Below are positions 17,179 to 26,310 of a stretch of DNA of 64,000 bases, one piece after another. The notes under the pieces are model-generated. The model ran no database searches, had not been told where the DNA came from, and saw only the letters and a list, made by a program, of their open reading frames with translations. The stretch is from Bryobacteraceae bacterium (GTDB taxonomy: Bacteria; Acidobacteriota; Terriglobia; Bryobacterales; Bryobacteraceae). The translations under genes and the position numbers were made by a program. Numbering within the stretch: position 1 is the first letter of the stretch; every line of letters begins with the position of its first letter. The stretch spans positions 1 to 64,000 of the forward strand of contig JABAQT010000023.1 in the NCBI GenBank assembly GCA_019187195.1, in the 5' to 3' direction.

Positions 17179-17877
17179 ATGCACCGCAAACATTTTTTGG
17201 TGAGCGCGATGGCGCTCTGGGCGGCGCTGCCCGCGCTCTGTCAAAGCCAATCCGTATCGCAGGGGCCGCACCGGATGGAGATTACCGTCGAGCGCAGAAT
17301 CGGCAACGCCTGGCGCGCCGTCGACCCCGGCTTCATCTTCATGAAAGGCGACCATGTACGCTTCCGGTACAAAACAAACTTTTCGGGCTACCTGTACGTC
17401 ATGAATCAGGGCACCGGCGGCGCATACACAAAGCTCTTTCCCCGGGAAGATACCGGCATGGCGAACAGGATCGAAGCCGGCAAAGAGTACATGGTCCCCA
17501 CCACCGACGGAATGTTCCGTATCGAAGGCCCTCCGGGATACGACGTCATCTACTGGGTGGTGACGCCGGTCGATATCGGCATGCAGTCCGCCTACAAGCC
17601 GCTTCCGCCGCCGCCCACGGACCTGCCGAAAATGAGGGCCAGCCTCACTCCAAGGTGTGATGACACGATCCTCCGGGCGCGGGGCGAGTGCGTCGATAGC
17701 GGCGCCGGCCCACAGGCGGTGGACGACAAATCCAAGCTTCCGGAAAACATAAAGCCGTCGGCCGGCGACGATTCGCAGGACCTGGTGTTCATGAAGAAAC
17801 AGCGCCGCAGCGTGGTCTCCTCGCCCGCGCCGCTGGGTGGGCCCGTGGTGTTCGAATTCCGGCTTGCGCACAAGTGA
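17179..17877 (+). CDS. exported DUF4384 domain protein (B)
   Basis: 232 aa. A signal peptide (MHRKHFLVSAMALWAALPALCQ) is followed by a DUF4384 domain nearly to residue 135: MEITVERRIGNAWRAVDPGFIF, MKGDHVRFRYKTNFSGYLYVMN, YTKLFPREDTGMANRIEAG. It is a diverged paralogue of the upstream DUF4384 gene; the core G-D-x-V/L-R-F/I-R pattern and the FP(Q/R) motif are shared. The C-terminal half (four cysteines, PPPPTD) has no recognised domain. It precedes the caspase gene by 7 nt, so all three products probably meet in the periplasm. Confidence 0.78.
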   Translation: MHRKHFLVSAMALWAALPALCQSQSVSQGPHRMEITVERRIGNAWRAVDPGFIFMKGDHVRFRYKTNFSGYLYVMNQGTGGAYTKLFPREDTGMANRIEAGKEYMVPTTDGMFRIEGPPGYDVIYWVVTPVDIGMQSAYKPLPPPPTDLPKMRASLTPRCDDTILRARGECVDSGAGPQAVDDKSKLPENIKPSAGDDSQDLVFMKKQRRSVVSSPAPLGGPVVFEFRLAHK

Positions 17878-17884
17878 GAGAATC

Positions 17885-19963
17885 ATGACGCGAACCATCT
17901 TCACCCTGTTCGTTGCGGCCTCCGTCATCCTGGGCGCGCAGGCTCCGGGGCAGAAACAACCGCCGGGCCAGAAGCGCGACCTCAAGTACGAAGTGGACGA
18001 AACCATTGATCAGCCCGCGTCGGGCAAAGTCACCGTGCCGCGCAGTTATGCCCTGGTCATCGGCGTGTCGGACTATAAGAACCTCGGTTCGAAGCTGCAG
18101 CTTAAGTTCACCGAACGCGACGCCGAGGCGATCTACTCGGTGCTCATCAGCCGCGAAGGCGGCAACTTCCGCGCCGAAAACGTTCACAAACTCATCGGCG
18201 AACAGGCTACCCTCGCCAACATCCGCTATCAGTTGGAAACGTGGCTGCCCTCGGTGACCACGGATGACGACCGCGTCCTTGTCTACTTCGCCGGGCATGG
18301 ATTCGTCTACGGCGGAAAAGTTTATCTCGCCCCGTCCGATTTCGATCCCAAGAACCCTTCGGGCACGGGCTATTCCACCGACGCGCTCGGAAGCGCATTC
18401 GGGGCAAAGATCAAGGGCAAGTGGAAGGTGCTGCTCACCGATGCCTGCCACTCGGGAGCGGTCACCTCGGACACCGATGTCACCACGATCAACAGCCGGC
18501 TCAAGGATATGAGCAAGTCGTTGTTTTCGCTTACCGCGAGCCGCGACCGCGAGCAGTCGTTCGAATCGCCGGAGTGGGGCGGCGGCCACGGAATTTTCAC
18601 TTACTATGTAGTGAAAGGACTCGAGGGCGAGGCGGACGAAAACAAGGACGGCATTGTAACAGCGGACGAATTGACCAATTACGTCCAACGCAACGTCCGT
18701 GAGGCTTCCGGCACGCGCCAGAACCCCACCGTCGGCGGCAGTTTCGATAACAACATGCTGCTTGCCTACATTCCCGCCGGCGCCAGAACCGGCGAGCGGC
18801 CCAAACCCAAGGACGGCACGTTTATCTTCGAAGCCAATCGCGACAAAGTCCAGGTGTATGTGGACGGGAAACTGGTGGGCGAGGTGAACAAGGGTACGCC
18901 TCTGCGGCTGCCGGGCATCATGCCGGGAACCCACACCGTCAAGGCGGTCCATTCCGGGTACGAACCCGACGGTCCGCGTGAAGAACTGGTGTACCCGGGC
19001 CAGGATACCCTCATCACCTTTAAGCTCACTATCCCGCGCCGGCGCACCAAAGCGGTTCTGGATAAGTTCGATTCGTCGGTGGAACGCTATCTCAAGGCGC
19101 GCGGCCCGGAGCAGTACCGCCGGGCCGTCGCCGATTTCAAGGAGATCCTGGCGGCGGATCCTACTTACGGGGAAGCCGCTCTCTATCTGGCTCGCGCTTA
19201 CCGCGACTTACAGGATTATCCCGACGCGGAAGCGGCGTTCAAGAAAGCGATCGAGATCGACCCCGACTCTGTCGAGGCGCGCTCCACTTATGGCGGCATG
19301 TTATTCGACACCGGCAACACGGATGAAGCCATCCGCCAGTTGAACCAGGTGCTTCAATATGACAAGAACCATGGCATGTCCTGGTATATTCTCGCGCAGG
19401 CTTACATTACCAAGGAGATGTACAAGGAAGGCATCGACGCGGCGCGGCAGGCCGTGCGTCTGACGCCGGGCAACGCCGAGGCTTATTACTGGCTCGGCGA
19501 AGGCTACCGCCACAGCAGCCGCTGGTCCGATGCCGTGCAGGCTTATCAAAAGTATCTCCAATTGAGCCACTTCGACAGCAGTTCCCTCGAAAAGGTGGGT
19601 TATTACGCCATCGGCTTCGGCCTGTTCAAGAAGAAGCGCGCCGGCACCACCGATGTATGGCGCGAGATGCGGAGCCTCGCCTATTTCGACCTCTGCGATT
19701 GCGAGCGCCGCCTGTTCCACTTCGACAACGCCATCGCCTACTGCCAGAAGTCGCTTTCCTTCGACAAGGACGACCCGCTCACGCACTACGCCCTCGCGCT
19801 CGCCTACATGCGCCAGGCGGATGCTTCGGGAGATGTTGGAATGCTCCCCGCCGCCCGCAAGCACTTCGCCGAGTCGATTCGCCTCAACCCCGACCTGAGT
19901 GAATCCGAGATGGCGAAGAAGAATATCAGGACGATCGACCAGTACCTCGCCCGCGCCCGTTAA
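17885..19963 (+). CDS. exported caspase-like (C14) protein with EF-hand, PEGA and TPR domains
   Basis: 692 aa from the ATG at 17885, which opens a signal peptide (MTRTIFTLFVAASVILGAQA). The caspase-like fold covers about 52-295, with the catalytic dyad H138 (YFAGHGF) and C188 (LLTDACHSGAV). Residues 251-262 read DENKDGIVTADE, a textbook EF-hand loop (D1, N3, D5, G6, V8, E12), so calcium control is likely. A PEGA domain (about 311-382: VQVYVDGKLVGEVNKG) and TPR repeats (about 390-680) follow for surface and partner binding. An exported caspase with a complete dyad, behind two DUF4384 genes, suggests a periplasmic signalling or processing device. Confidence 0.88.
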   Translation: MTRTIFTLFVAASVILGAQAPGQKQPPGQKRDLKYEVDETIDQPASGKVTVPRSYALVIGVSDYKNLGSKLQLKFTERDAEAIYSVLISREGGNFRAENVHKLIGEQATLANIRYQLETWLPSVTTDDDRVLVYFAGHGFVYGGKVYLAPSDFDPKNPSGTGYSTDALGSAFGAKIKGKWKVLLTDACHSGAVTSDTDVTTINSRLKDMSKSLFSLTASRDREQSFESPEWGGGHGIFTYYVVKGLEGEADENKDGIVTADELTNYVQRNVREASGTRQNPTVGGSFDNNMLLAYIPAGARTGERPKPKDGTFIFEANRDKVQVYVDGKLVGEVNKGTPLRLPGIMPGTHTVKAVHSGYEPDGPREELVYPGQDTLITFKLTIPRRRTKAVLDKFDSSVERYLKARGPEQYRRAVADFKEILAADPTYGEAALYLARAYRDLQDYPDAEAAFKKAIEIDPDSVEARSTYGGMLFDTGNTDEAIRQLNQVLQYDKNHGMSWYILAQAYITKEMYKEGIDAARQAVRLTPGNAEAYYWLGEGYRHSSRWSDAVQAYQKYLQLSHFDSSSLEKVGYYAIGFGLFKKKRAGTTDVWREMRSLAYFDLCDCERRLFHFDNAIAYCQKSLSFDKDDPLTHYALALAYMRQADASGDVGMLPAARKHFAESIRLNPDLSESEMAKKNIRTIDQYLARAR

Positions 19964-20039
19964 CCGGCAAGACCAGTCTTCCCCCTCACGGCCTGCCCCT
20001 TTCTGCCACCCCTCATCTTCTGATAGGCTGACGTTTTCC

Positions 20040-20243
20040 ATGGGACTTGACCTGCGAATCCCGATCGGTCTTCTGCTGACGATCATCGGCATCCTGCTCT
20101 CCGGCTACGGACTGGCGAGCAGCCCCGCCATTTATGCCCGCTCGCTCGGCATCAATATCAACCTCTGGTGGGGCTGGGTGCTCGTCGTGGTAGGGGTCCT
20201 GCTTCTGGCCGCCGCCCACCGGGCCCGCGGGAGCGAGGAGTGA
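20040..20243 (+). CDS. small two-TM membrane protein
   Basis: 67 aa. Two hydrophobic helices (about 7-27 IPIGLLLTIIGILLSGYGLA and 43-60 WGWVLVVVGVLLLAAA) are joined by a short loop. I do not recognise a family beyond a DUF-like small membrane protein. Its stop overlaps the galK GTG by 3 bases (GTGA), so galK translation is likely coupled to it. No clear Shine-Dalgarno is visible. Confidence 0.55.
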   Translation: MGLDLRIPIGLLLTIIGILLSGYGLASSPAIYARSLGININLWWGWVLVVVGVLLLAAAHRARGSEE

Positions 20244-21331
20244 GCCGTTCCTTCTCCGCCCCGGGCAGGGTGAACCTCATCGGCGAGCACACGGACTACA
20301 ACGAAGGTTTCGTTTTTCCCGCCGCCATCGGTTTTTTCACCACCGTCGAGATCACACCCCGGCCGGACCGCACGGTGCATCTCGAATCGGAGCACTATCC
20401 GGACACGTTTTCCTTCCCGCTCGATGACTCCGATGCCAGGGCGCGCCACTCGTGGACCGATTACGCGCAGGGTGTGGCGCTCGCATTGCACCATTCGGGC
20501 TATCCTCTGACCGGAGCCAACCTGTCGATCCGAAGCGACGTCCCCATGGGCGCGGGTCTGAGTTCCTCGGCCGCGCTCGAAGTCTCCTGCGGGCTGGCTC
20601 TCGCGGCGGCATCGGGACACGCCATCTCGAGGCTAGACCTCGCCAGGGTCTGCCTCGAGGCGGAAAATGAATTCGTCGGAATGCGCTGCGGCATCATGGA
20701 TCAATTCGTTTCCACCCATGGCCGCGAGGATTCCGCCATCCTGCTCGATTGCCGCTCCCTCGAGTACCGCGTGATCCATCTGCCGGCTTCCGTGCGGCTG
20801 GTGATCTGCAACACGATGGTGAAGCACCAGCTCGCCGGCAGCGCCTACAACGAACGCCGGCGGGATTGTGAAGCCGCCGCGCGTCAGATGGGCGTTCGCT
20901 CGCTGCGGGACGTGACCGCGGCCATGTTCGCCGAATCGTCCGCCGCGCTTCCGGCGCGCGCGCAACTGCGTGCCCGGCACGTCATCGGGGAGATCGAGCG
21001 CACCGAACGCGCGGCCGAAGCCCTCGCGGCGGGGGATCTCACGCTTTTCGGCCGCTACATGCACGAGTCGCACGAAAGCCTGCGCGAGGCTTACGAAGTT
21101 TCCTGCGCTGAGCTCGACCTCATGGTGGAACTGGCGCGCGCGCAACCCGGAGTGCACGGCTCCCGAATGACCGGGGCGGGATTCGGAGGCTGCACCATCA
21201 ACCTGGTGGATGCGCCATACGTCAACCAATTTCGCCGGGAGGTGGCCGCCGCCTACCGCGAAGCAACCGGAATTATTCCCGGCATCTACGTCTGCCGCGC
21301 CGTGGAAGGCGCGCATGAGATCACCACATGA
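20240..21331 (+). CDS. galK: galactokinase
   Basis: 363 aa from a GTG at 20240 preceded by GCGAGGAG; this start places the family opening APGRVNLIGEHTDYN at residues 6-20, as in other galactokinases (about 350-390 aa). GHMP kinase motifs are GAGLSSSAALEVS (ATP loop) and TGAGFGGCTINLV near the C-terminus. GalK phosphorylates alpha-D-galactose to galactose 1-phosphate in the Leloir pathway. No galT or galE is adjacent. The gene overlaps the preceding membrane-protein gene and its own stop overlaps the amidohydrolase ATG (ATGA). Confidence 0.92.
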   Translation: MSRSFSAPGRVNLIGEHTDYNEGFVFPAAIGFFTTVEITPRPDRTVHLESEHYPDTFSFPLDDSDARARHSWTDYAQGVALALHHSGYPLTGANLSIRSDVPMGAGLSSSAALEVSCGLALAAASGHAISRLDLARVCLEAENEFVGMRCGIMDQFVSTHGREDSAILLDCRSLEYRVIHLPASVRLVICNTMVKHQLAGSAYNERRRDCEAAARQMGVRSLRDVTAAMFAESSAALPARAQLRARHVIGEIERTERAAEALAAGDLTLFGRYMHESHESLREAYEVSCAELDLMVELARAQPGVHGSRMTGAGFGGCTINLVDAPYVNQFRREVAAAYREATGIIPGIYVCRAVEGAHEITT

Positions 21332-23019
21332 TGCTCCTATTCTTCCTCCTTGCACCCATTCTCTCCGCCCAGACGGCGGATACGATTTACTACAACGCCA
21401 AGATCGTCACCATGTGGGATCAGCACCCCGTGGTGGAAGCTGTCGCCATACGGGGAGACCGGTTCCTCGCCGCGGGCTCGAAGGACAGCGTGATGAAAAC
21501 CGCCGGCCCCTCGACGCGTAAGATCGATCTGCGCGGGAAGACAGTCCTGCCCGGATTGATTGACAGCCACGTGCATCCCATCATGGCGGCGCTCAGCGAG
21601 AAGGACGGCCCCATCCCGGTGATGAACTCCATCGCCGAAATTCAGGCGCACATGCGGAAAATGGCGGCCCAGGCGGCGCCCGGCGATGTGCTGTTCATCC
21701 CAAAGGTCTACTCGACGCGGCTGAAGGACCGCCGCTACCCCACGCGCCACGAACTGGACGCCGCCGCCCCGAACCACATCGCGCTCACCGACAACGGCTA
21801 CGCCTCCGTCCTGAACTCGAAGGCGCTCGCCAGGATCGGCATCACTCGCGATACGCCGCAGCCGCCAAACGGAAAGATCATCAAGGACGCCGCCGGCGAG
21901 CCCACCGGCCTGATCCTGGGCGCGCCGCAACTGCTCAGCCAGATCCGGCGCACCAAACAGCCCACCGCCGCTGACCTGCTGTGGGCTCTCGAGAGCATGC
22001 ACAGGAAGTACAACGAAGTCGGGCTTACCAGCGTGATTGACCGTGGCGAGAGTCCGGAGGGGTTCCGCGCCTATGAGACGCTGCGCGGCCGGAACAAGCT
22101 TACCGTCCGCAGCTATGTCACCTATCTCATCTCCGCGCATGGCACGCCCGCCGATGTGCGCCACGAGATCGAGCGCATCCCGTTTGTAACCGGATTCGGC
22201 GATGAGTGGTTCCGCGTGGGTTCACTGAAGACCGTCGCCGACGGCGGCATACTCATCGGCACCGCCTACCTGCGCGAACCATACGGCGAGCACACGGATA
22301 TCTATGGCTACAAGGACCCCGATTACCGCGGCGTGCTGGCGGTTCCGAAAGAGAACCTCGTGGAGATGGCGCGCACCTCGGTACGCCTCGGGTGGCAGAT
22401 GACGGCGCATACAACCGGAGGCGGGGCGATCGACACTCTGCTCGACGCCTATGAGACGGTGAACCGCGAGACGCCGCTCTCCGGGCGGCGGTTCACTGTC
22501 ACCCACGGCAACTTCCCCAGCGGGGAGAGCATCGCGCGCGCGGCCAGGATGGGCATAGCCTTCGATTGCCAGCCGCAGTGGTACTACTTCGACGGCCCCG
22601 CCCTGGCGCCCGTTTTCGGCCCGGAGCGCATCAAACAGTTTCAACCGCTGCGCACCATGCTTGCCAAGGGCGTCGTGGTCGCGGGAGGCAGCGATCATAT
22701 GATCCGCTTTGACTCGCGCGCTTCTATCAACGCTTACAACCCCTATTGGGCGATGTGGATGACCATCACGCGCAAGACCGCCGACGGATCGACTCTCAAT
22801 CCCGGCGAAGCGCTGACGCGCGAACAGGCGCTGCGGCTATGGACGCTCAACGGAGCCTATCTTTCCTTCGAGGAAAAAACGAAAGGATCCATCGAGCCCG
22901 GCAAACTGGCGGATATGGTGGTCATCTCCGAGGACTACCTCACCTGCCCGGTGGACCACATCAAGGACATCGAAGCGCTGCTGACGGTTGTTGGCGGGAA
23001 GGTCGTCTATTCCCGCTGA
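21328..23019 (+). CDS. exported amidohydrolase family 3 enzyme (YtcJ-like)
   Basis: 563 aa. A short signal peptide (MMLLFFLLAPILSAQ) precedes an amidohydrolase_3 domain: DTIYYNAKIVTMW, GKTVLPGLIDSHVHPIM (HxH metal ligands), MTAHTTGGGAIDTLL, VTHGNFPSG and GGSDHMIRFD. The end has GSIEPGKLADMVVIS. The family includes N-acyl and imide hydrolases; the substrate is unknown. Its ATG overlaps galK's stop, so it may be expressed as part of the same mRNA. A second, different amidohydrolase is at 44709-46154. Confidence 0.85.
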   Translation: MMLLFFLLAPILSAQTADTIYYNAKIVTMWDQHPVVEAVAIRGDRFLAAGSKDSVMKTAGPSTRKIDLRGKTVLPGLIDSHVHPIMAALSEKDGPIPVMNSIAEIQAHMRKMAAQAAPGDVLFIPKVYSTRLKDRRYPTRHELDAAAPNHIALTDNGYASVLNSKALARIGITRDTPQPPNGKIIKDAAGEPTGLILGAPQLLSQIRRTKQPTAADLLWALESMHRKYNEVGLTSVIDRGESPEGFRAYETLRGRNKLTVRSYVTYLISAHGTPADVRHEIERIPFVTGFGDEWFRVGSLKTVADGGILIGTAYLREPYGEHTDIYGYKDPDYRGVLAVPKENLVEMARTSVRLGWQMTAHTTGGGAIDTLLDAYETVNRETPLSGRRFTVTHGNFPSGESIARAARMGIAFDCQPQWYYFDGPALAPVFGPERIKQFQPLRTMLAKGVVVAGGSDHMIRFDSRASINAYNPYWAMWMTITRKTADGSTLNPGEALTREQALRLWTLNGAYLSFEEKTKGSIEPGKLADMVVISEDYLTCPVDHIKDIEALLTVVGGKVVYSR

Positions 23020-23025
23020 CGGACC

Positions 23026-24426
23026 TTATTTCTGCTCGCCCGCTTGAGGCCGCTTCCCCTGCTCCTTCCATGTCACCAGGTCCTCGAAGGCGTGGATGGT
23101 CTCCGAAGGCGTGAACTTGCAGTGCCCGGCGCGGCTGACGAAGCGTTGGACGTAGAGCGCGCCGTCTCCGTGCAACCGCACCATGTCCCCGTAGGCGTTT
23201 GCCTGCCAGGCCGGCACCAGCGGATCGTACACGGTATGCAGCGACAGGATCGGGATCTTCGGTTCCGCCTTCGGCGTGTAGTACTTTCCGAGGTACTCGA
23301 CCGCCTTGGGATCCGCCGGGTAGCGTTTCACGCCGCGGTTCAACAGGCCGTCGTCCGGACTGCCCTGATAGAGCGTATTGCGGTTGTCGAAGGCGTTTCC
23401 ACCCGCGCGTGTCATCAGTTCCTTCTGAATCAGCGCGTAGAACGCCACCACCTGCGCCACTTCCGTTTCACTCTGAAGCCCGCTCCATTTCTGGAAAGCG
23501 GCCAGGCGGTCCGGAAAGTTCATCGCTTCCTTCTCGATGCGTTCGAGAAACTCCTGTTGCAGGCTCAAGTCTCCGGCAATCGCCACCGGGGTTCCGATGA
23601 TGTCCGGGAAATAGTAGTCGTAAACGACAAGCGTATCGAAGAGGCGTTTCTGGAACATCGTCTGGGTGGGGCCGATGGGGCCGCACATCTGCAAGGCGGC
23701 GTCGTAGGCTTCCGGGTGCGTCTCGGCAAGAGCGAGCGTAATTACGCCGCCCATGGAATGGCCGGCCACGAAGGTCCGCTTCGGCTTGCCGTACTTGCCG
23801 GTGAAAAACTTCCGCAGGGCCTCGGTATCCTCGATGCCTTCCTTCACCGCCCAGCCTCCGGCGGAGTACCCGGATTGCGCCACGGCGTAGCCCAGCGCGA
23901 GAAACTCCTTCATCAGGCCTTCCGGTTGCTTGCTCTTGTCGAATTTGCCGGGTTCCGCGCTGTAGCCGTGGCAGTACACCACCAGGCTGCCGTTATAGTT
24001 CCCGGGAATATCGATGCGATACTCCGCCTCGCCGAGTTTTCCTGTCTCGACGCCCCCGGGCACGGTGAACTTCGCGGCGGCGGCCATCATGGCCCGTCTG
24101 GCAAGGAACGTTCCTCTCATATTTCGCGGTCCCGTGAACGTGCCCTTGATCTCATCGCCGCCCGCCACCGCCTTAACGTCGAAGAGGGATTGGCCGAGCA
24201 TGAACTGGAAGGTGAGATCGGGATTTCCAAGGACGGCGTTCTTCACCGGGCCCGAGCCGATCATGCTGTTCACGGTGCCGCTCAGATCGCTCCCCACCTG
24301 CTTCAGTACCGCATCCAGTTTCATCGGCGCCTTGCCGGCCGGAGACGCGGTGACGTCCCACTTTCCGCTCAAGTCCGTCGCGAGACAGGAGGATGCAAAC
24401 AGGAATAGCGCTGCGAATAGTCTCAT
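23026..24426 (-). CDS. exported alpha/beta hydrolase
   Basis: 466 aa. A signal peptide (MRLFAALFLFASSCLA) is followed by an N-terminal beta domain of about 100 residues (DLSGKWDVTASPAG, GSDLSGTVNSMIGSGPV), lipocalin-like in pattern. The alpha/beta hydrolase domain has oxyanion-region VVYCHGY, nucleophile AGHSMGG, a possible acid in HTVYDPLVPAW and the histidine in RAGHCKFTPSE. The lid region is long. It probably hydrolyses esters or lipids outside the cytoplasm; substrate unknown. It ends convergently with the amidohydrolase and starts divergently from the HhH gene, 44 nt apart. Confidence 0.8.
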   Translation of the reverse strand: MRLFAALFLFASSCLATDLSGKWDVTASPAGKAPMKLDAVLKQVGSDLSGTVNSMIGSGPVKNAVLGNPDLTFQFMLGQSLFDVKAVAGGDEIKGTFTGPRNMRGTFLARRAMMAAAAKFTVPGGVETGKLGEAEYRIDIPGNYNGSLVVYCHGYSAEPGKFDKSKQPEGLMKEFLALGYAVAQSGYSAGGWAVKEGIEDTEALRKFFTGKYGKPKRTFVAGHSMGGVITLALAETHPEAYDAALQMCGPIGPTQTMFQKRLFDTLVVYDYYFPDIIGTPVAIAGDLSLQQEFLERIEKEAMNFPDRLAAFQKWSGLQSETEVAQVVAFYALIQKELMTRAGGNAFDNRNTLYQGSPDDGLLNRGVKRYPADPKAVEYLGKYYTPKAEPKIPILSLHTVYDPLVPAWQANAYGDMVRLHGDGALYVQRFVSRAGHCKFTPSETIHAFEDLVTWKEQGKRPQAGEQK

Positions 24427-24452
24427 CTCGTGCTCCAGCCCCTACTGGCCCC

Positions 24453-24462
24453 ATGATACGAT
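24453..24462. promoter_or_regulatory. overlapping divergent -10 elements (alpha/beta hydrolase and HhH genes)
   Basis: Plus strand: extended -10 TGATACGAT, with TACGAT at 24457-24462, ending 8 nt before the HhH ATG at 24471. Minus strand: TATCAT (24458-24453), 26 nt before the hydrolase ATG at 24426, with GGAG in that leader. The two overlap in a 10-bp segment. The plus-strand gene would be leaderless. Confidence 0.45.
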
Positions 24463-24470
24463 AAGACGCC

Positions 24471-24794
24471 ATGCGCTTACTGACACTGTTGCTTGTCGCG
24501 ATCTTGGGCGCCGGGGTGCTGGGTCCCGCGCAAACGAAGAAAGCTTCTTCCAAGGCAAAGGAAGCCGCCGCGTGCGCCAGGGAGGCGACGGCGAAAGATC
24601 CACTCGACATTAATTCGGCGGGCGTCGATCAACTGGCATGCCTGCCTGGCATCGGAAAGGCGTACTCGAAAAAGATCGCGGACGGACGGCCGTACCGCGC
24701 AAAGAATGAACTGGTGCAGAAAAACATTCTGCCGGAGGCTGTCTACAACAGGATCAAGGACGTGATCATCGCCAGGCAGGCGGGTAAGAAGTAG
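24471..24794 (+). CDS. exported ComEA-like helix-hairpin-helix protein
   Basis: 107 aa. A signal peptide (MRLLTLLLVAILGAGVLGPA) and a short lysine-rich linker lead to a tandem HhH domain: DPLDINSAGVDQLACLPGIG (residues 43-62), then AYSKKIADGRPYRAKNELVQ. This LPGIG/I(x)DGRPY pattern is the ComEA family's, whose members bind double-stranded DNA during transformation. Here only the HhH domain is present with an export signal, so an extracytoplasmic DNA-binding role is likely but other uptake genes are not in the window. Confidence 0.82.
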   Translation: MRLLTLLLVAILGAGVLGPAQTKKASSKAKEAAACAREATAKDPLDINSAGVDQLACLPGIGKAYSKKIADGRPYRAKNELVQKNILPEAVYNRIKDVIIARQAGKK

Positions 24795-24809
24795 CCGCGA
24801 GGGGCCTCT

Positions 24810-26252
24810 CTACTTCGCCGCCAGTTTGCTGTGATGCCGGCTGTAGCCGAAATAGATGCACAGCCCGATGGCGAGCCAGACAAACAGCCGCGCCCAGTTG
24901 GTCCACCCCAGTCCGAACATCAGCGCGAAGTTCACCAGCACGCCCAGAATGGGCACGATGGGAACAAGCGGAGTGCGGAAGGGACGCTGCAGATCGGGGT
25001 GGGTCTTGCGCATCACGAGAATGCCGGCGCACACGAGGACGAAGGCGAACAGCGTTCCGATGCTGGTCATTTCGCCCACCACTTCGATGGGAGCGAAGGC
25101 GCTGAACAAACTCACGAAGATCATGAACAACATGTTCGAGCGGTAAGGCGTGAACCACCGCGGGTGGATGTCGCTGAAGATGCCGGGCAGCAGACCGTCG
25201 CGCGACATCGAGAAGAACACGCGAGACTGCCCGAGCAGCATTACCAGGATCACGGAAGTGAACCCCGCGATGATGGCGAGCTTTACCGCTTTGTTGAGCC
25301 AGAGATACGGCGTCCTGTCGATTGCCAGCGCCACCGGCGCCGCCGCTCCCGTGAAGTCTTTGTAGTTCACCATTCCCGTGAGCACGTGCGCGAACAACAC
25401 GTAGAGGATGGTGCAGATGATCAGAGATCCGATAATGCCGATGGGCATGTTCCGCTGGGGATTTCTCGCCTCCTGCGCGGCCGTGGATACGGCGTCAAAT
25501 CCGATATAGGCGAAGAAGATCACGCCGGCCGCGCGAACCACTCCGCTCCATCCGAATTCACCGAACGTGCCCGTGTTTTGCGGAATGAACGGCTGGTAGT
25601 TTTTCGTATCGATGTAGCTCCATCCCACCAGAATGAAGATGATCACGACGCTGACCTTGATCACGACGATGATCGCATTGACGCGCGCCGACTCCTGAAT
25701 GCCCGTCATGAGGAGCACCGAGATGACGCACACCACGAAGACAGCGGGCAGGTTGATGTAGCCTGTCGCCGCCGATCCGTCGGCGAGCTTGACGGCGCTC
25801 CATGGCGACGCGGTGAATTGCGGCGGAAGGACAATCCCGATATCGTTCAGAAACGACACCACATACGCGGACCAACTCACGGAAACCGTCGCCGCGCCCA
25901 CGGCGTACTCGAGCACAAGGTCCCAGCCGATGATCCATGCCAGCAACTCTCCCATGGTGGCGTAGGAATATGTGTACGCGCTGCCCGCGATGGGGATCAT
26001 CGTCGCGAACTCGCTGTAGCACATTCCGGCGAATGCGCAACCGATGGCGGCTATCAGGAAGGAGAACACCACCGCCGGGCCGGCATGATTGGCGGCGGCG
26101 ATGCCCGTCAGCGAGAACAATCCCGCTCCGATAATCGCGCCGATGCCCAGCGCCACGAGGTTCATGGGGCCGAGCGTGCGTTTCAGAGTGTGGCTGCCAC
26201 CTTCTGATTCCTCGATGATGCGGCTAAGTGGTTTGGTGGTGAACAAGCTCAT
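24810..26252 (-). CDS. APC superfamily amino-acid permease (cationic amino acid transporter type)
   Basis: 480 aa from the ATG at 26252 (AAGGGAGA upstream); an upstream in-frame start would add 11 residues. The order is a short cytoplasmic N-terminus with RIIEESEGGSHTLKRTLG, then about 12 membrane helices. The first has the APC motif ALGIGAIIGAGLFSLTGIAA; the loop after helix 6-7 has AFIGFDAVSTAAQEARNPQRNMPIGI, the family signature FIGFDxVSTxxEExxNPxR-like. It should import amino acids with protons. The substrate is not determinable; YfnA/CAT-like proteins are the closest type. Confidence 0.9.
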   Translation of the reverse strand: MSLFTTKPLSRIIEESEGGSHTLKRTLGPMNLVALGIGAIIGAGLFSLTGIAAANHAGPAVVFSFLIAAIGCAFAGMCYSEFATMIPIAGSAYTYSYATMGELLAWIIGWDLVLEYAVGAATVSVSWSAYVVSFLNDIGIVLPPQFTASPWSAVKLADGSAATGYINLPAVFVVCVISVLLMTGIQESARVNAIIVVIKVSVVIIFILVGWSYIDTKNYQPFIPQNTGTFGEFGWSGVVRAAGVIFFAYIGFDAVSTAAQEARNPQRNMPIGIIGSLIICTILYVLFAHVLTGMVNYKDFTGAAAPVALAIDRTPYLWLNKAVKLAIIAGFTSVILVMLLGQSRVFFSMSRDGLLPGIFSDIHPRWFTPYRSNMLFMIFVSLFSAFAPIEVVGEMTSIGTLFAFVLVCAGILVMRKTHPDLQRPFRTPLVPIVPILGVLVNFALMFGLGWTNWARLFVWLAIGLCIYFGYSRHHSKLAAK

Positions 26253-26310
26253 CGTGGTCGAGTCTCCCTTGCATCCGGATTGCAATCGTCCCGGCTGGGC
26301 AAAAGGTGAA

